From Saprospiraceae bacterium (GTDB taxonomy: Bacteria; Bacteroidota; Bacteroidia; Chitinophagales; Saprospiraceae), in the NCBI GenBank assembly GCA_013214355.1, contig JABSSL010000004.1, positions 186,001 to 250,000 on the forward strand: a stretch of DNA of 64,000 nt, given 5' to 3'. Shown in pieces: positions 17,967-27,231 of the stretch (its first letter is position 1; every line of letters begins with the position of its first letter). Under the pieces are notes generated by a model. The model searched no databases. It saw only the letters and a list, made by a program, of their open reading frames with translations, and had not been told where the DNA came from. The position numbers and the translations under genes are program-made.

Positions 17967-20900
17967 ATGATTAACCAACTAAAAAGCTTGAAGGCAGCGT
18001 GCTTTATGGTTTGTCTCCTGTTTAGCGGAGGCCTCCTTGCACAGCAAGCCGTCTCCGGTACAGTGACGGACATAGAAGGCACGCCTTTAATTGGGGTAAA
18101 TATTTTGGAAGAAGGTACTAGTAATGGTTCAGTAACGGATATTGATGGTAGATATGAAATCACAGTTGGTGATAATGCCAATCTGGTCTTTAGTTACACT
18201 GGCTTCCAAAATCAGACTATTACGGTAGGTGCTAATAGCAATCTTAATGTGGTGCTAGAAGTTGGCGCATTGCTAGATGAAGTAGTAGTAGTAGGATATG
18301 GTCAGGAAAAGAAGTCGACCCTGACGGGGGCAGTAGCCTCTATCGACAATGAACAGCTAACCCAAGTCCCCGTGGCTAACTCTGCCAATTTGCTAGCGGG
18401 TAGGGTGCCTGGTGTAATGACCCGGCAGAACTCTGGCTTACCAGGATCGGAAAATACACAGATCCGAATTCGTGGGTATGCGGGATCTCCTTTGATTTTG
18501 GTAGACGGTATTCAAACTTCTTTCGATCGGGTGGATCCGAACGATATTGAAACCATCACCGTATTGAAGGATGCGGCAGCTGCAGTTTATGGCGCTCGTG
18601 CAGGTAATGGTGTGATACTAGTAACCACCAAAAGAGGTAAGACTGGGCCAGCCAAGATTACTTACAATGGTAGCTTCACTTCTATGTCTGCCTCTCGATT
18701 ATTCCAGCAGGTAAACACGGACCAATATATAGAGTTGGTTAGAGAGTCAGATCTTCTGGACGGAGCGGGCCTTGATGCCACTTTTACGGACGAAGATGTA
18801 CAGCGTTTTGGCAATAGAGAGCCAGGCTACGAAGGTGGCGATTGGGTGAATGGCTTAATCAAGAACAACGCGCCCATGCATCAACATAATCTAAGCGTAT
18901 CCGGTGGTACAGATAATATCAGATATTTCACCTCCTTTGGATATGTAGATCAGGAAAGTTATTTCCGATCTAGAGACTATGACTATGGTAGATATAACGC
19001 CAGAACGAATATTGATGCCAGGATTGACGATAACCTTAGTTTCAATCTTGACCTCTCCTATCGATTTGAAAAGACGGAAAGAGCAGCCAATAATATAGAG
19101 GGTATGATGACAGAGCTGTCAACTACGGAGCCTGTCTTCCCTACCTCTTTACCCGACCCTTCCATCGGCGAGGCCTTTTCTGGCTTTTCACAAAGAAATC
19201 CGATTTCGTCTAGTAAAAGAGACGTGGCTGGCTTTTGGGACAGAGACGAAGATGTCATCATCGGTCGATTGGGACTAAAGTATGATGCACCTTTCCTAAA
19301 AGGCCTTTCGGCTAGAGCAGAAGTGGGTTTGACGAGATACAATCGAGCAATTAAGAGTTTTGCAAAACCCACCGATCTATACGAATATCAGCCAGCAACG
19401 GACACCTACTTATTGCAGGCTACTCAGCGGGTGGTTTCTCGGGTATCAGACAATCAGTTTAGAAGAACACAGCTCTATCCACTAGTATCCTTGACTTATG
19501 ATCGCTCTTTTGGGAGTCACAATGTTAAGGTGCTAGGCCTCTACGAGCAGATTACACGAGAATTTAGCCAATTTGGTGCATCTCGAATAGATTTGTTGTC
19601 TTTGGCTATTCCCGAATTATTTATCGGTTCCCAGAATAATCAAACAAACAATGGATCCTCTGGATCAGATATCGGAAGAAAGAGTTATGTAGGGCGTGTT
19701 AATTATACTTTCCAGGACAAATACCTCCTTGAGGCGACTTTTAGAGCAGATGGTAACGTGTTATTCTCTCCAGATACGAGATGGGGATACTTCCCTAGTT
19801 TCTCCGCTGGATGGGTACTTTCGGAGGAACCATTCTTGAATATTGGAAATGGTGGTCCATTAGACTTCTTGAAGCTACGAGCCTCTTACTCTCAATTAGG
19901 AGATGATACAGCCAATGGATTGAACGGTTTTGATTACCTAACGGGCTATGAACTACAGAATCCAATCATTTTGGGAGATAATGTGGCAGAGCCTACCATC
20001 AGAACCAGAGGTTTGACAAATCAGCTTTTGACCTGGGAGGAAATGACTGTTTACAACCTAGGTATAGAAGCTAGATTCTGGAATGGTAAGCTATCTTTAG
20101 AGACAGAATTGTTCTACAGAAAACGTGAAGGAATTATCGCTCAGAACATCGAAGCTGTACCTTCTACTTTTGGTGCAGATCTTCCGGTGGTAAATATCAA
20201 TAGTCAGGAAAATAGAGGTATAGAAATATCTGCTGTTTACCAAGAACGTTTCGGTGACTTTAGATTAGAATTGGCACCTAACTTCTCTTTGGCGCAAGCA
20301 AGATGGATTGATGTAAGAAGCCAAGAGGCTTTTGAAGATCCTGATCAAAAACGATTGTTTGGACTAGATGGTCAAAGAGTTAACCGATTTGTAGGATATT
20401 TATCTGATGGTATCTTCATGTCACAGGCAGAAATTGATAATCACCCTGTAGTACAAGATGACAATGAAAACTCTACCCTGCGCCCGGGAGATATCCGGTA
20501 TATAGACCGAGATGGTGATGGACAAATCACCTTTAGAGATCAGGATGAGATTGGCTTTGCAACGGGTATACCAGAAATGGTGTATGGAATGAACGTTGGA
20601 CTGCAATACAAGAATTTTAGATTGAGTGCGTTGATTCAAGGAGCCTCCAACTTTGCTATTAATATCAGCGGCTCCGCCAGAACGATGTTTAGCAACCAGT
20701 CTATTCCTTTGACCTATCAATATGATCTAAGATGGCAGCCCGATTTGAATAATCCCACTGAAAACATTAACCCTAATGCGGCTCTTCCTGCCGCTACGCA
20801 GTCGCCTAGTTTCAATAACTCTCGAACTTCCGACTTTTGGCACAGAAATGTTACTTACTTTCGCTTGAAGAACCTCAATCTTTCTTATTCCTTCCCATCC

Positions 20901-21083
20901 AGCCTTTTGGATAAGTCGGATATTGATCAGGCAGAAATCTATGTAGCGGGTGAGAATTTGCTTTTGATGACGAATTTAGGGATCTATAAGAATTCCTTTG
21001 ACCCAGAATTCCAGCCTGGTTCTCCAACTCGTAGATTGCCGATTACAAGATCACTTGCTGTTGGTGTGAGAATTACCTTATAA
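17967..21083 (+). CDS. SusC/RagA-family TonB-dependent outer-membrane transporter
   Basis: A 1038-residue protein. The signal peptide ends near LLAQQAVSG. A carboxypeptidase-regulatory-like domain (about residues 28-100, GTVTDIEGTPLIGVNILEEGT) is followed by the TonB-box region DEVVVVGYGQ (about 103-112), a plug domain (about 115-230, including RIRGYAGSPLILVDGI) and a 22-strand barrel to the C-terminus. It imports glycan oligomers with its SusD partner, encoded 25 nt downstream. Control by the HTCS at 13298 is the expected mode. Confidence 0.96.
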   Translation: MINQLKSLKAACFMVCLLFSGGLLAQQAVSGTVTDIEGTPLIGVNILEEGTSNGSVTDIDGRYEITVGDNANLVFSYTGFQNQTITVGANSNLNVVLEVGALLDEVVVVGYGQEKKSTLTGAVASIDNEQLTQVPVANSANLLAGRVPGVMTRQNSGLPGSENTQIRIRGYAGSPLILVDGIQTSFDRVDPNDIETITVLKDAAAAVYGARAGNGVILVTTKRGKTGPAKITYNGSFTSMSASRLFQQVNTDQYIELVRESDLLDGAGLDATFTDEDVQRFGNREPGYEGGDWVNGLIKNNAPMHQHNLSVSGGTDNIRYFTSFGYVDQESYFRSRDYDYGRYNARTNIDARIDDNLSFNLDLSYRFEKTERAANNIEGMMTELSTTEPVFPTSLPDPSIGEAFSGFSQRNPISSSKRDVAGFWDRDEDVIIGRLGLKYDAPFLKGLSARAEVGLTRYNRAIKSFAKPTDLYEYQPATDTYLLQATQRVVSRVSDNQFRRTQLYPLVSLTYDRSFGSHNVKVLGLYEQITREFSQFGASRIDLLSLAIPELFIGSQNNQTNNGSSGSDIGRKSYVGRVNYTFQDKYLLEATFRADGNVLFSPDTRWGYFPSFSAGWVLSEEPFLNIGNGGPLDFLKLRASYSQLGDDTANGLNGFDYLTGYELQNPIILGDNVAEPTIRTRGLTNQLLTWEEMTVYNLGIEARFWNGKLSLETELFYRKREGIIAQNIEAVPSTFGADLPVVNINSQENRGIEISAVYQERFGDFRLELAPNFSLAQARWIDVRSQEAFEDPDQKRLFGLDGQRVNRFVGYLSDGIFMSQAEIDNHPVVQDDNENSTLRPGDIRYIDRDGDGQITFRDQDEIGFATGIPEMVYGMNVGLQYKNFRLSALIQGASNFAINISGSARTMFSNQSIPLTYQYDLRWQPDLNNPTENINPNAALPAATQSPSFNNSRTSDFWHRNVTYFRLKNLNLSYSFPSSLLDKSDIDQAEIYVAGENLLLMTNLGIYKNSFDPEFQPGSPTRRLPITRSLAVGVRITL

Positions 21084-21108
21084 TTAAAAATAGAAACAAC
21101 TCTTAGAT

Positions 21109-22899
21109 ATGAAAAAGTATTTATTTGTTCTATTCGGATTGTGTATGACCTTCTCCTGCGAGGATCCGTTTGAGTTAACTCCTACTGATATTATCTCAGA
21201 CGCCTTTGTATTTGAAGATGAAGGATTAGCCGACGCTTTCGTCAGCGATCTATATAATCGAGTACAGTTCCATATGACCTCAGGTGGAACCAACATCAAT
21301 ATGGGCTTCATTAATTCCTGGGGAGGAGAACACAGAAACTTTGCTCCATGGCAAGCAGCCTTCGGACAGGTGACCAATACGCCCTACGATGAAAATGGGG
21401 CTCGTCTACTAGATTATTGGCCTTACAATAATATCAGAGAATGTAATGTGTTCATTGAGAATATAGCCAAGTCGGGTTCCCTTGGGCCTGATTACATTGC
21501 CCAAAGAACGGCTGAGGTACGATTCATTCGTGCTTGGGAATATTTCGAAATGGCAAAGCGCTTCGGTGGTGTGCCGATTGTTACCAAAGCATTGGGGATA
21601 GATGCAACAGAGGAAGAACTATTCGTTGCTAGAAATTCTGAAAAGGAAGTGTATGACTTCATCGGATCGGAGATGGATGAGATCTCCAAGATTTTACCCG
21701 AAGGTACCGATGAGCTTGGTCGGGCTTCAAAATGGGCCGCTTTAGCACTGAAGAGCAGAGCTATGTTATACGCAGCAAGTGTGGCTCGCAATGGCACACA
21801 ACAGCTCAATGGCTTGCTAGGCTTCCCCGCCAGTGATGCCAATGCCTACTATCAACAATCTTTGGCGGCGTCCAAAGAAATTATGGACAATGGCCCTTTC
21901 AACCTTTACAGAAAGAACTCTGATAAGGTTCAGAACCTCATCGATCTGTTCTTAGATGAGGGAGATAATCCAGAGGCTATTTTTGTGGTGAAATATGACT
22001 TTGAAGCAGGAAAGAATCACGCTTTTGACGTGACAGGAACACCTGCTGGTTTTGGGTTCTCCTGGAACTCCAATTATCCAGTTTACTTGGAAACCATGGA
22101 AAAGTTCGATTTCATTGATGGTGCATCTGGTAAAATGGATCCTTCCATGTATGATGGAGAGACACCATTGGACCCAGCTAGATTCTTTGGAGAAAGAGAT
22201 CCTAGATTTAGAGCTTGGATTTTCTATCCAGAGACAATGTTCAAAGGACTGCCAGTTTACTTCCATACCAGTACAAAGTACACGGACCCTTCCGATGGCC
22301 AACGTAAGACTACCACCAAGCAACCTGGCTTTATCGTTCCTGGATCCGAGGGATTCCCCGGTGCGGGACATGCTAGACATGGATATGCAGGCGGTAATAA
22401 TCCAACCGGCCTACTTCGCCGTAAGCACATCAATCCTTCTACTCCTGATGGAACTCGTTCTAGCACGGATTGGATCATCATCCGCCTAGCTGAGATCATG
22501 TTGAACTATGTGGAGGCAGCTTACTATCTAGGTGATCCTAATGGAGATATGGCTGATGTTTTGAATAATGAGATTAGAGATCGTGCCGGTATGCCAGCCC
22601 TAACTGCAGAGCAGATCACGGAGGATAAAATTCGTCAGGAAAGACAAGTGGAGTTAGCTTTTGAAGAGCATGTATTTTGGGATTTGCGAAGATGGAGAAT
22701 TGCGGTTGAGGAATTAGATAATAAAGCTCGACACAAAACGACTTGGATCAAAGATTTTGATACCGGAATGTATTTCTTAAGCATGGAACATGGAGATAAA
22801 GGAAGAGTAAGATTGCATCCAGAAAGAAACTACTACTATGCTTTGGGATTAGGTCGTATTGCGGATAATCCTAAGTTGGTAGAAAACCCCGGATATTAA
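21109..22899 (+). CDS. SusD/RagB-family surface glycan-binding lipoprotein
   Basis: A 596-residue lipoprotein with lipobox-type signal MKKYLFVLFGLCMTFSC. The helical TPR-like scaffold of SusD is recognisable: an N-terminal ELTPTDIISDAFVFEDEGLADAFVSDLY segment, ARFIRAWEYFEMAKRFGGVP-like helix near residue 150, and a C-terminal RQERQVELAFEEHVFWDLRRW motif, which is highly typical. It forms the lid of the SusC transporter encoded immediately upstream and binds oligosaccharide at the cell surface. The operon probably ends at the terminator at 23141. Confidence 0.95.
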   Translation: MKKYLFVLFGLCMTFSCEDPFELTPTDIISDAFVFEDEGLADAFVSDLYNRVQFHMTSGGTNINMGFINSWGGEHRNFAPWQAAFGQVTNTPYDENGARLLDYWPYNNIRECNVFIENIAKSGSLGPDYIAQRTAEVRFIRAWEYFEMAKRFGGVPIVTKALGIDATEEELFVARNSEKEVYDFIGSEMDEISKILPEGTDELGRASKWAALALKSRAMLYAASVARNGTQQLNGLLGFPASDANAYYQQSLAASKEIMDNGPFNLYRKNSDKVQNLIDLFLDEGDNPEAIFVVKYDFEAGKNHAFDVTGTPAGFGFSWNSNYPVYLETMEKFDFIDGASGKMDPSMYDGETPLDPARFFGERDPRFRAWIFYPETMFKGLPVYFHTSTKYTDPSDGQRKTTTKQPGFIVPGSEGFPGAGHARHGYAGGNNPTGLLRRKHINPSTPDGTRSSTDWIIIRLAEIMLNYVEAAYYLGDPNGDMADVLNNEIRDRAGMPALTAEQITEDKIRQERQVELAFEEHVFWDLRRWRIAVEELDNKARHKTTWIKDFDTGMYFLSMEHGDKGRVRLHPERNYYYALGLGRIADNPKLVENPGY

Positions 22900-23004
22900 T
22901 AAGATGAAATTGAAAGCTGAGGAGCTGCGCGGCAATAGGATTCTGAGTTTGGTGTTCCGCGAACAGCTTTTCGGCTTTCCATTTCAGACTGCCGCCCGCC
23001 GCCT

Positions 23005-23106
23005 ATGTCATTATTTGGAAAAAAATACTTGGTGCGCCAGCAATGGCTCCTGGCAGCGATAATTATCTTGTTGCTGCTTTGGGTCATTTACTTATTGATT
23101 ATCTGA
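23005..23106 (+). CDS. 33-residue single-pass membrane miniprotein (candidate)
   Basis: An ATG frame of 33 codons and TGA, 105 nt after susD and upstream of the operon terminator. It begins MSLFGKKYLVRQQW and continues with about 19 uninterrupted hydrophobic residues to the C-terminus, giving a positive-inside N-terminus and one transmembrane helix. I know no family for it. Its place between susD and the terminator means it would be co-transcribed. Such short hydrophobic frames can arise by chance, so support is moderate. Confidence 0.45.
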   Translation: MSLFGKKYLVRQQWLLAAIIILLLLWVIYLLII

Positions 23107-23140
23107 TCGCGTATAATACTAGGACAAAACGAAGAACGAA

Positions 23141-23179
23141 GGCGATCTATGCTCTCAGCGTAGATCGCCAATTTTTTTC
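23141..23179 (+). terminator. Strong rho-independent terminator of the susCD unit
   Basis: GGCGATCTA (23141-23149) and TAGATCGCC (23161-23169) form a perfect 9-bp stem followed by AATTTTTTTC. It separates susCD from the sulfatase genes, which must therefore have another promoter or rely on readthrough. Confidence 0.85.
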
Positions 23180-23256
23180 TAAGTATCTTGGCAAAATTTG
23201 ATCGCAAGGAAGGTCGATCCATTGTATCTTGCTGAGGAAATACTTTTTCTCTGTAT

Positions 23257-23422
23257 CTAGTACTTTGTAACATAAATTTCTCTGGTTTCTGGCGGCATCT
23301 TTTAAGCAAGCCCTGCGTTGCTCGTCGGTCAAGTAGCTAAGGCTATTTTCCCTCCTCGCGCCTTGAGCTTACTTAAAATCTGCTCCCCATAATTCCAAAT
23401 AACTTATGTTACAAAGTACTAG
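23257..23422. repeat. Long-hairpin intergenic repeat, family 1, copy C (19-bp perfect arms)
   Basis: A 166-bp palindromic element centred at 23339.5, in opposite orientation to copies A and B. The outer arms CTAGTACTTTGTAACATAA (23257-23275) and its exact reverse complement (23404-23422) match at all 19 positions. Inside are TTAAGcAAGC paired with GCTTaCTTAA and the central TAGC-TAAG-GCTA (23334-23345). On the minus strand CAAGGCGC (23365-23358) and GCAACGCAG (23321-23313) sit at nearly the same distances from the centre as in copy A. Most of the gap between susD and the sulfatase is this element plus the terminator. Confidence 0.85.
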
Positions 23423-23453
23423 TAAATAGATCACAGCCAAAACGAACAACAAG

Positions 23454-25337
23454 ATGAATTTCCAGCTTATGGCTTACCAACGGAAGTCAATTCTTATCCT
23501 TTTGCTATGTTTTATTACTTGCTTTTCAGGATTCAGTCAAACATCGAGTGGCGAACGACCCAATATCGTCTGGGTGGTTTCAGAGGATAATTCGAAGCAT
23601 TACCTGAAGTTATATGAAGAGGGGGGCGCCTCCATGCCGAATATAGAGGCCTTGGCTAAAGAGGGTTTGGTCTTTGAACATGCTTTTAGCAATGGTCCAG
23701 TTTGTTCAGTGGCAAGGAGTACAATCATTTCCGGTTGTTATGCGCCAAGAGTAGGAGTACAGTACCACCGTCGGATGCAGTTTGCAGCGCTTCCTGAAGG
23801 TGTGCAGATGTTTCCTTCCTATCTAAGGCAATCCGGTTATTACACGACCAATAATAGCAAAGAAGATTACAATTTCAAGAAGCCAGATGGAGTGTGGGAT
23901 GAATCTTCAAAGAAAGCCTCTTATCGCAATCGAAAGGACGGTCAACCCTTTTTTCATGTACAGAACTTTGGGCGATCACACGAAGGCCAATTGCATTTTT
24001 CTACTGCTGATATGAAGACCCCAACGGTAACCGCAACCGAGGAGGTCGAGGTATTCCCCTATCATCCCAATACGCCTACTTTCAGATATACACACGCAAA
24101 GTATCGCGATCTACAGATGGAAATTGATCGGCAGATTGGAGCATTTATCGATCAGTTGAAGGAAGATGGGGTGTACGACAATACCATTATTTTCTACTAC
24201 GGAGACCACGGAGGGGTACTACCAAGAGGGAAGGGGTATATCTATGAAAGCGGGGTTCATGTGCCTATGGTAGTCTATTTTCCACCAAAATGGCGTCATT
24301 TAGCTCCTGCCCCTGCGGGTAGCAGATTAGATGGATTTGTACAATTTATTGATCTCGGACCTACGGTGCTGCATTTGGGTGGTGTGAAGGTGCCAAAAGG
24401 GATGGATGGCCGTCCATTTTTAGGGAAAGGAGTGACCAAGGAGAAGTTGGATCAGAGAGATCAAACCTTTAGTTATGCTGATCGATTTGATGAAAAATAC
24501 GATTTGGTCAGAGCCATTAGAAAAGGGAAGTTCAAATACATGCGTAATTTCCAACCGTTCAATTTCGATGGCCTCTTCAATTTCTATCGCTACAAGATGT
24601 TAGCTTATAAAGAATGGCGAGAATTATTTGATGAAGGGAAACTCAATGATGCACAGCAGCAATTCTTTGAAGTTAGAGCTCCAGAAGCACTCTATGATAT
24701 AGAAAAAGACCCGCACGAAACTAATAATCTTGCCAGTGATCCAGCCTATGCAGGTACGCTTAAGTTACTTCGCAAGCAGCTCAATAAGCAACTCCTAAGT
24801 ATGCCTGATCTGAGTTTTCTGCCAGAGCCCTATTTGATTCAGCAAGGTCTGACCAATCCCGTTCAATTCGGACAAACACATAAAAAACAGATCAAACAGT
24901 TGATCAAGCTGGCGAATCTACAATTGAAACCTTTTGCACAGGCGGAACGCTCCCTCGCTAAAGCACTCGCTAGCCCTCAGGCTTGGCAACGCTATTGGGC
25001 ACTCGTCGTATGTTCCTCCTTTGGCGCAGAAGCTACGTCTCTTTACGCCGAGGCTCAAAGTATTGCCAAGAATGATCCAGAACCTTTGGTGCGAATGCGC
25101 GCCGCCGAATTCCTGGGACTGGCCGCACGAATAGATCCCATGCCCGTCTTATCGCAGATTTTCTATAATGCGAAAGATGAAACTTCGGCTAATCTAATCC
25201 TCAATACGGTCACCTTAATGCTTGAAAGTAATGACGATTGGAGCTTTGAGGTAAAACGAAAGGAGGTACCGGCAGATTGGATTGATAGACCCAATGATTT
25301 GGTTAATCGCCGTCTCGAGTACATCGAGAAATTCTAA
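23454..25337 (+). CDS. Secreted S1 sulfatase with variant active-site motif and HEAT-like tail
   Basis: A 627-residue protein with signal peptide (ILLLCFITCFSGFSQ). The sulfatase fold is shown by PNIVWVVSEDNS (metal-binding Asp region), PVCSVARSTIISG around Cys84, and YYGDHGG. The usual formylglycine signature is C-x-P/A-x-R; here it reads C-S-V-A-R, with Val at the third position. The general form resembles N-sulfoglucosamine sulfohydrolase-like enzymes. The last 120 residues look like HEAT repeats (LVRMRAAEFLGLAARIDPMPVL). It probably removes sulfate from the glycan taken up by the adjacent SusCD. The exact subfamily cannot be fixed by eye. Confidence 0.9.
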   Translation: MNFQLMAYQRKSILILLLCFITCFSGFSQTSSGERPNIVWVVSEDNSKHYLKLYEEGGASMPNIEALAKEGLVFEHAFSNGPVCSVARSTIISGCYAPRVGVQYHRRMQFAALPEGVQMFPSYLRQSGYYTTNNSKEDYNFKKPDGVWDESSKKASYRNRKDGQPFFHVQNFGRSHEGQLHFSTADMKTPTVTATEEVEVFPYHPNTPTFRYTHAKYRDLQMEIDRQIGAFIDQLKEDGVYDNTIIFYYGDHGGVLPRGKGYIYESGVHVPMVVYFPPKWRHLAPAPAGSRLDGFVQFIDLGPTVLHLGGVKVPKGMDGRPFLGKGVTKEKLDQRDQTFSYADRFDEKYDLVRAIRKGKFKYMRNFQPFNFDGLFNFYRYKMLAYKEWRELFDEGKLNDAQQQFFEVRAPEALYDIEKDPHETNNLASDPAYAGTLKLLRKQLNKQLLSMPDLSFLPEPYLIQQGLTNPVQFGQTHKKQIKQLIKLANLQLKPFAQAERSLAKALASPQAWQRYWALVVCSSFGAEATSLYAEAQSIAKNDPEPLVRMRAAEFLGLAARIDPMPVLSQIFYNAKDETSANLILNTVTLMLESNDDWSFEVKRKEVPADWIDRPNDLVNRRLEYIEKF

Positions 25338-25348
25338 TTCCTGTGCGC

Positions 25349-25397
25349 AGATATCGGAAGTTTCCATTAGCGATGGCGGAGCAAACTTCGGATATCT
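25349..25397. repeat. Hairpin repeat family 2, copy 1
   Basis: AGATATCGGAAGTTT (25349-25363) and AAACTTCGGATATCT (25383-25397) pair over 15 positions with one mismatch. It lies between the two sulfatase genes, 12 nt after the first stop. The same arms recur at 49468, 55449 and 58989. Confidence 0.8.
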
Positions 25398-25430
25398 CGC
25401 CCCTGTATCTTTACTATACCACTTTACACC

Positions 25431-26888
25431 ATGTTCCGAATCTATGTCTCATCTAGTTTGCTAAGCTTATTACTCATTGCCTGTTCCGAGCCAACCTCAT
25501 CGGAAGCCCCGCCCCGCCCCAACATTCTCTTGATCATGTGCGACGATCTAGGCTGGGGAGATGTAGGGTTCAACGGTAATCCAAATATCAAGACCCCCAA
25601 CCTGGACCGCCTTGCTGAACAAGGAATTATTCTAAATCGATTCTACAGTGCCTCACCGGTGTGCTCACCAACCCGAGCAAGTGTACTTACGGGACGGAAT
25701 CCTTATCGGATGGGTATCTATCATGCCAATACAGGACACCTCCCTCCAGAGGAGATCACGCTACCTGAGATTTTGAAAACTGCAGGCTACACCACGGGGC
25801 ACTTTGGTAAGTGGCATTTAGGTACGCTGACTAGGATGGTCAAAGATGCAAACCGTGGCCGTCCGAGGGATAGTACCCATTATGCTATTCCGACTACCAA
25901 TGGCTACGACACCTACTTCTGCTCCGAATCCAAGACCCCAACCTGGGATCCGATGATAAAACCTCGCTTTTTCAAGGTAGAAAAGGGAGAATCCTTGCGC
26001 TATGGTTGGGCAGCGGTTGCTTCGGATACACAGAAGGTCGAAAGCTATGGTACTTTCTACTGGAAAGGAGCCGAAGAGATCGATTTACAAAATCTAGACG
26101 GGGATGATTCGCGAGTGATCATGGATCGTGTGTTGCCATTTGTGGACCAGGCAGTGGCTGAAGGACAGCCTTTCTTTAGTACCATCTGGTTTCATACCCC
26201 TCATCTACCCTTGGTCACCGGAGAGGAGTATCGGGCTAAGTATGCTGACTTGACGCATCGAGAACAACTCTTGTATGGAAGCATTAGCGCAATGGATGAT
26301 CAGGTGGGACGACTTTGGAAGCATCTCGAAGAACTCGGTGTAGCAGAGAACACCATGCTTTGGTTTTGTAGCGATAACGGACCAGAGGATAGAACGCCCG
26401 GCTCAGCAGGCCCTTTTCGGGAAAGAAAGCGAAGTTTGTATGAAGGCGGGGTGCGTGTTCCTGCTCTCGTGGTTTGGCCAGGACAGCTGACTGCTTCCTC
26501 TACCTCAGATTTAGCCATTAGTACTTCAGATTACCTGCCCACCATCCTAGATTATCTCGCCATAGAATACCCGGCACCTCAACGGCCATTGGATGGGATA
26601 AGTGTTCGCCAGCAATTGGAGCAAGGGAATGACAAGCGAGGGTCAGCGATAGGATTTTTGATTCGAAAAAAGCGTTCCTGGGTGTCGGATCGGTATAAAT
26701 TGATTAGTAATGACGAGGGTTCAACTTATGAAATATACGATTTGCTGGATGATCCTGGGGAAAGCCGAAATCTCTCAGATTCATTGACTAATCTAGAACA
26801 GCAGCTTAAGCTGGACCTTTTGCAATGGATGAATAGTTGTGCGGATAGCGATGCCGGCAAAGACTATTCATCAACCTTATTTGAATAA
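25431..26888 (+). CDS. S1 sulfatase, lipoprotein
   Basis: A 485-residue arylsulfatase-type enzyme. The N-terminus MFRIYVSSSLLSLLLIAC carries a lipobox, so it is anchored in the envelope. PNILLIMCDDLGWGDVG supplies metal ligands, and SPVCSPTRASVLTGR holds the canonical formylglycine motif with Cys78. GHFGKWHLG and CSDNGPE complete the active site. It follows the first sulfatase by 93 nt with a family 2 hairpin between them. The two sulfatases with SusCD and HTCS suggest a sulfated polysaccharide, but linkage specificity cannot be read. An anaerobic or FGE-type maturase must act in trans; none is in the window. Confidence 0.93.
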   Translation: MFRIYVSSSLLSLLLIACSEPTSSEAPPRPNILLIMCDDLGWGDVGFNGNPNIKTPNLDRLAEQGIILNRFYSASPVCSPTRASVLTGRNPYRMGIYHANTGHLPPEEITLPEILKTAGYTTGHFGKWHLGTLTRMVKDANRGRPRDSTHYAIPTTNGYDTYFCSESKTPTWDPMIKPRFFKVEKGESLRYGWAAVASDTQKVESYGTFYWKGAEEIDLQNLDGDDSRVIMDRVLPFVDQAVAEGQPFFSTIWFHTPHLPLVTGEEYRAKYADLTHREQLLYGSISAMDDQVGRLWKHLEELGVAENTMLWFCSDNGPEDRTPGSAGPFRERKRSLYEGGVRVPALVVWPGQLTASSTSDLAISTSDYLPTILDYLAIEYPAPQRPLDGISVRQQLEQGNDKRGSAIGFLIRKKRSWVSDRYKLISNDEGSTYEIYDLLDDPGESRNLSDSLTNLEQQLKLDLLQWMNSCADSDAGKDYSSTLFE

Positions 26889-27231
26889 ATATTAAAACCC
26901 AGGCAGCACATCTTAATCTCATAGCATCTTCCTAGTAACGACCAACTACAACAAATTATAAAAGCGTAAGCGAGCATTGAGGTAATACAGTAAGAAAGAG
27001 TGTTTTACACTGCATCAAAAGGGATACCAAGCTAAGATTAGTGCCCATTCTTCATAGAATATCATCTAGCTTCTCCCAACATCTACTCTTCTGACGCTCT
27101 TTCGGAACACTAGTCAGTTATGTCCGTGCCCTTTTTTAGGACTGGACTGGCGCAGAAAACCAGATAGATACCTTTTCAGGTAGAGCTGTGTTTACCTTTA
27201 AGCACCCGCTGATGGTTCAACTACGCACAGC
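26889..27231. other. Intergenic region upstream of giant T9SS protein
   Basis: This 343-bp stretch has no convincing gene. A weak stem can form between AGTC...GTCC and GGAC-tg-GACT around a CCCTTTTTTA loop (about 27113-27150), possibly a terminator for the sulfatase transcript. I found no exact TAnnTTTG promoter close to 27232. Confidence 0.4.

Noticed and set aside
23088-23332. Two overlapping minus-strand frames in the susD-sulfatase gap
   Set aside because: They run through the terminator and the left half of palindromic repeat C, and no family features are seen.
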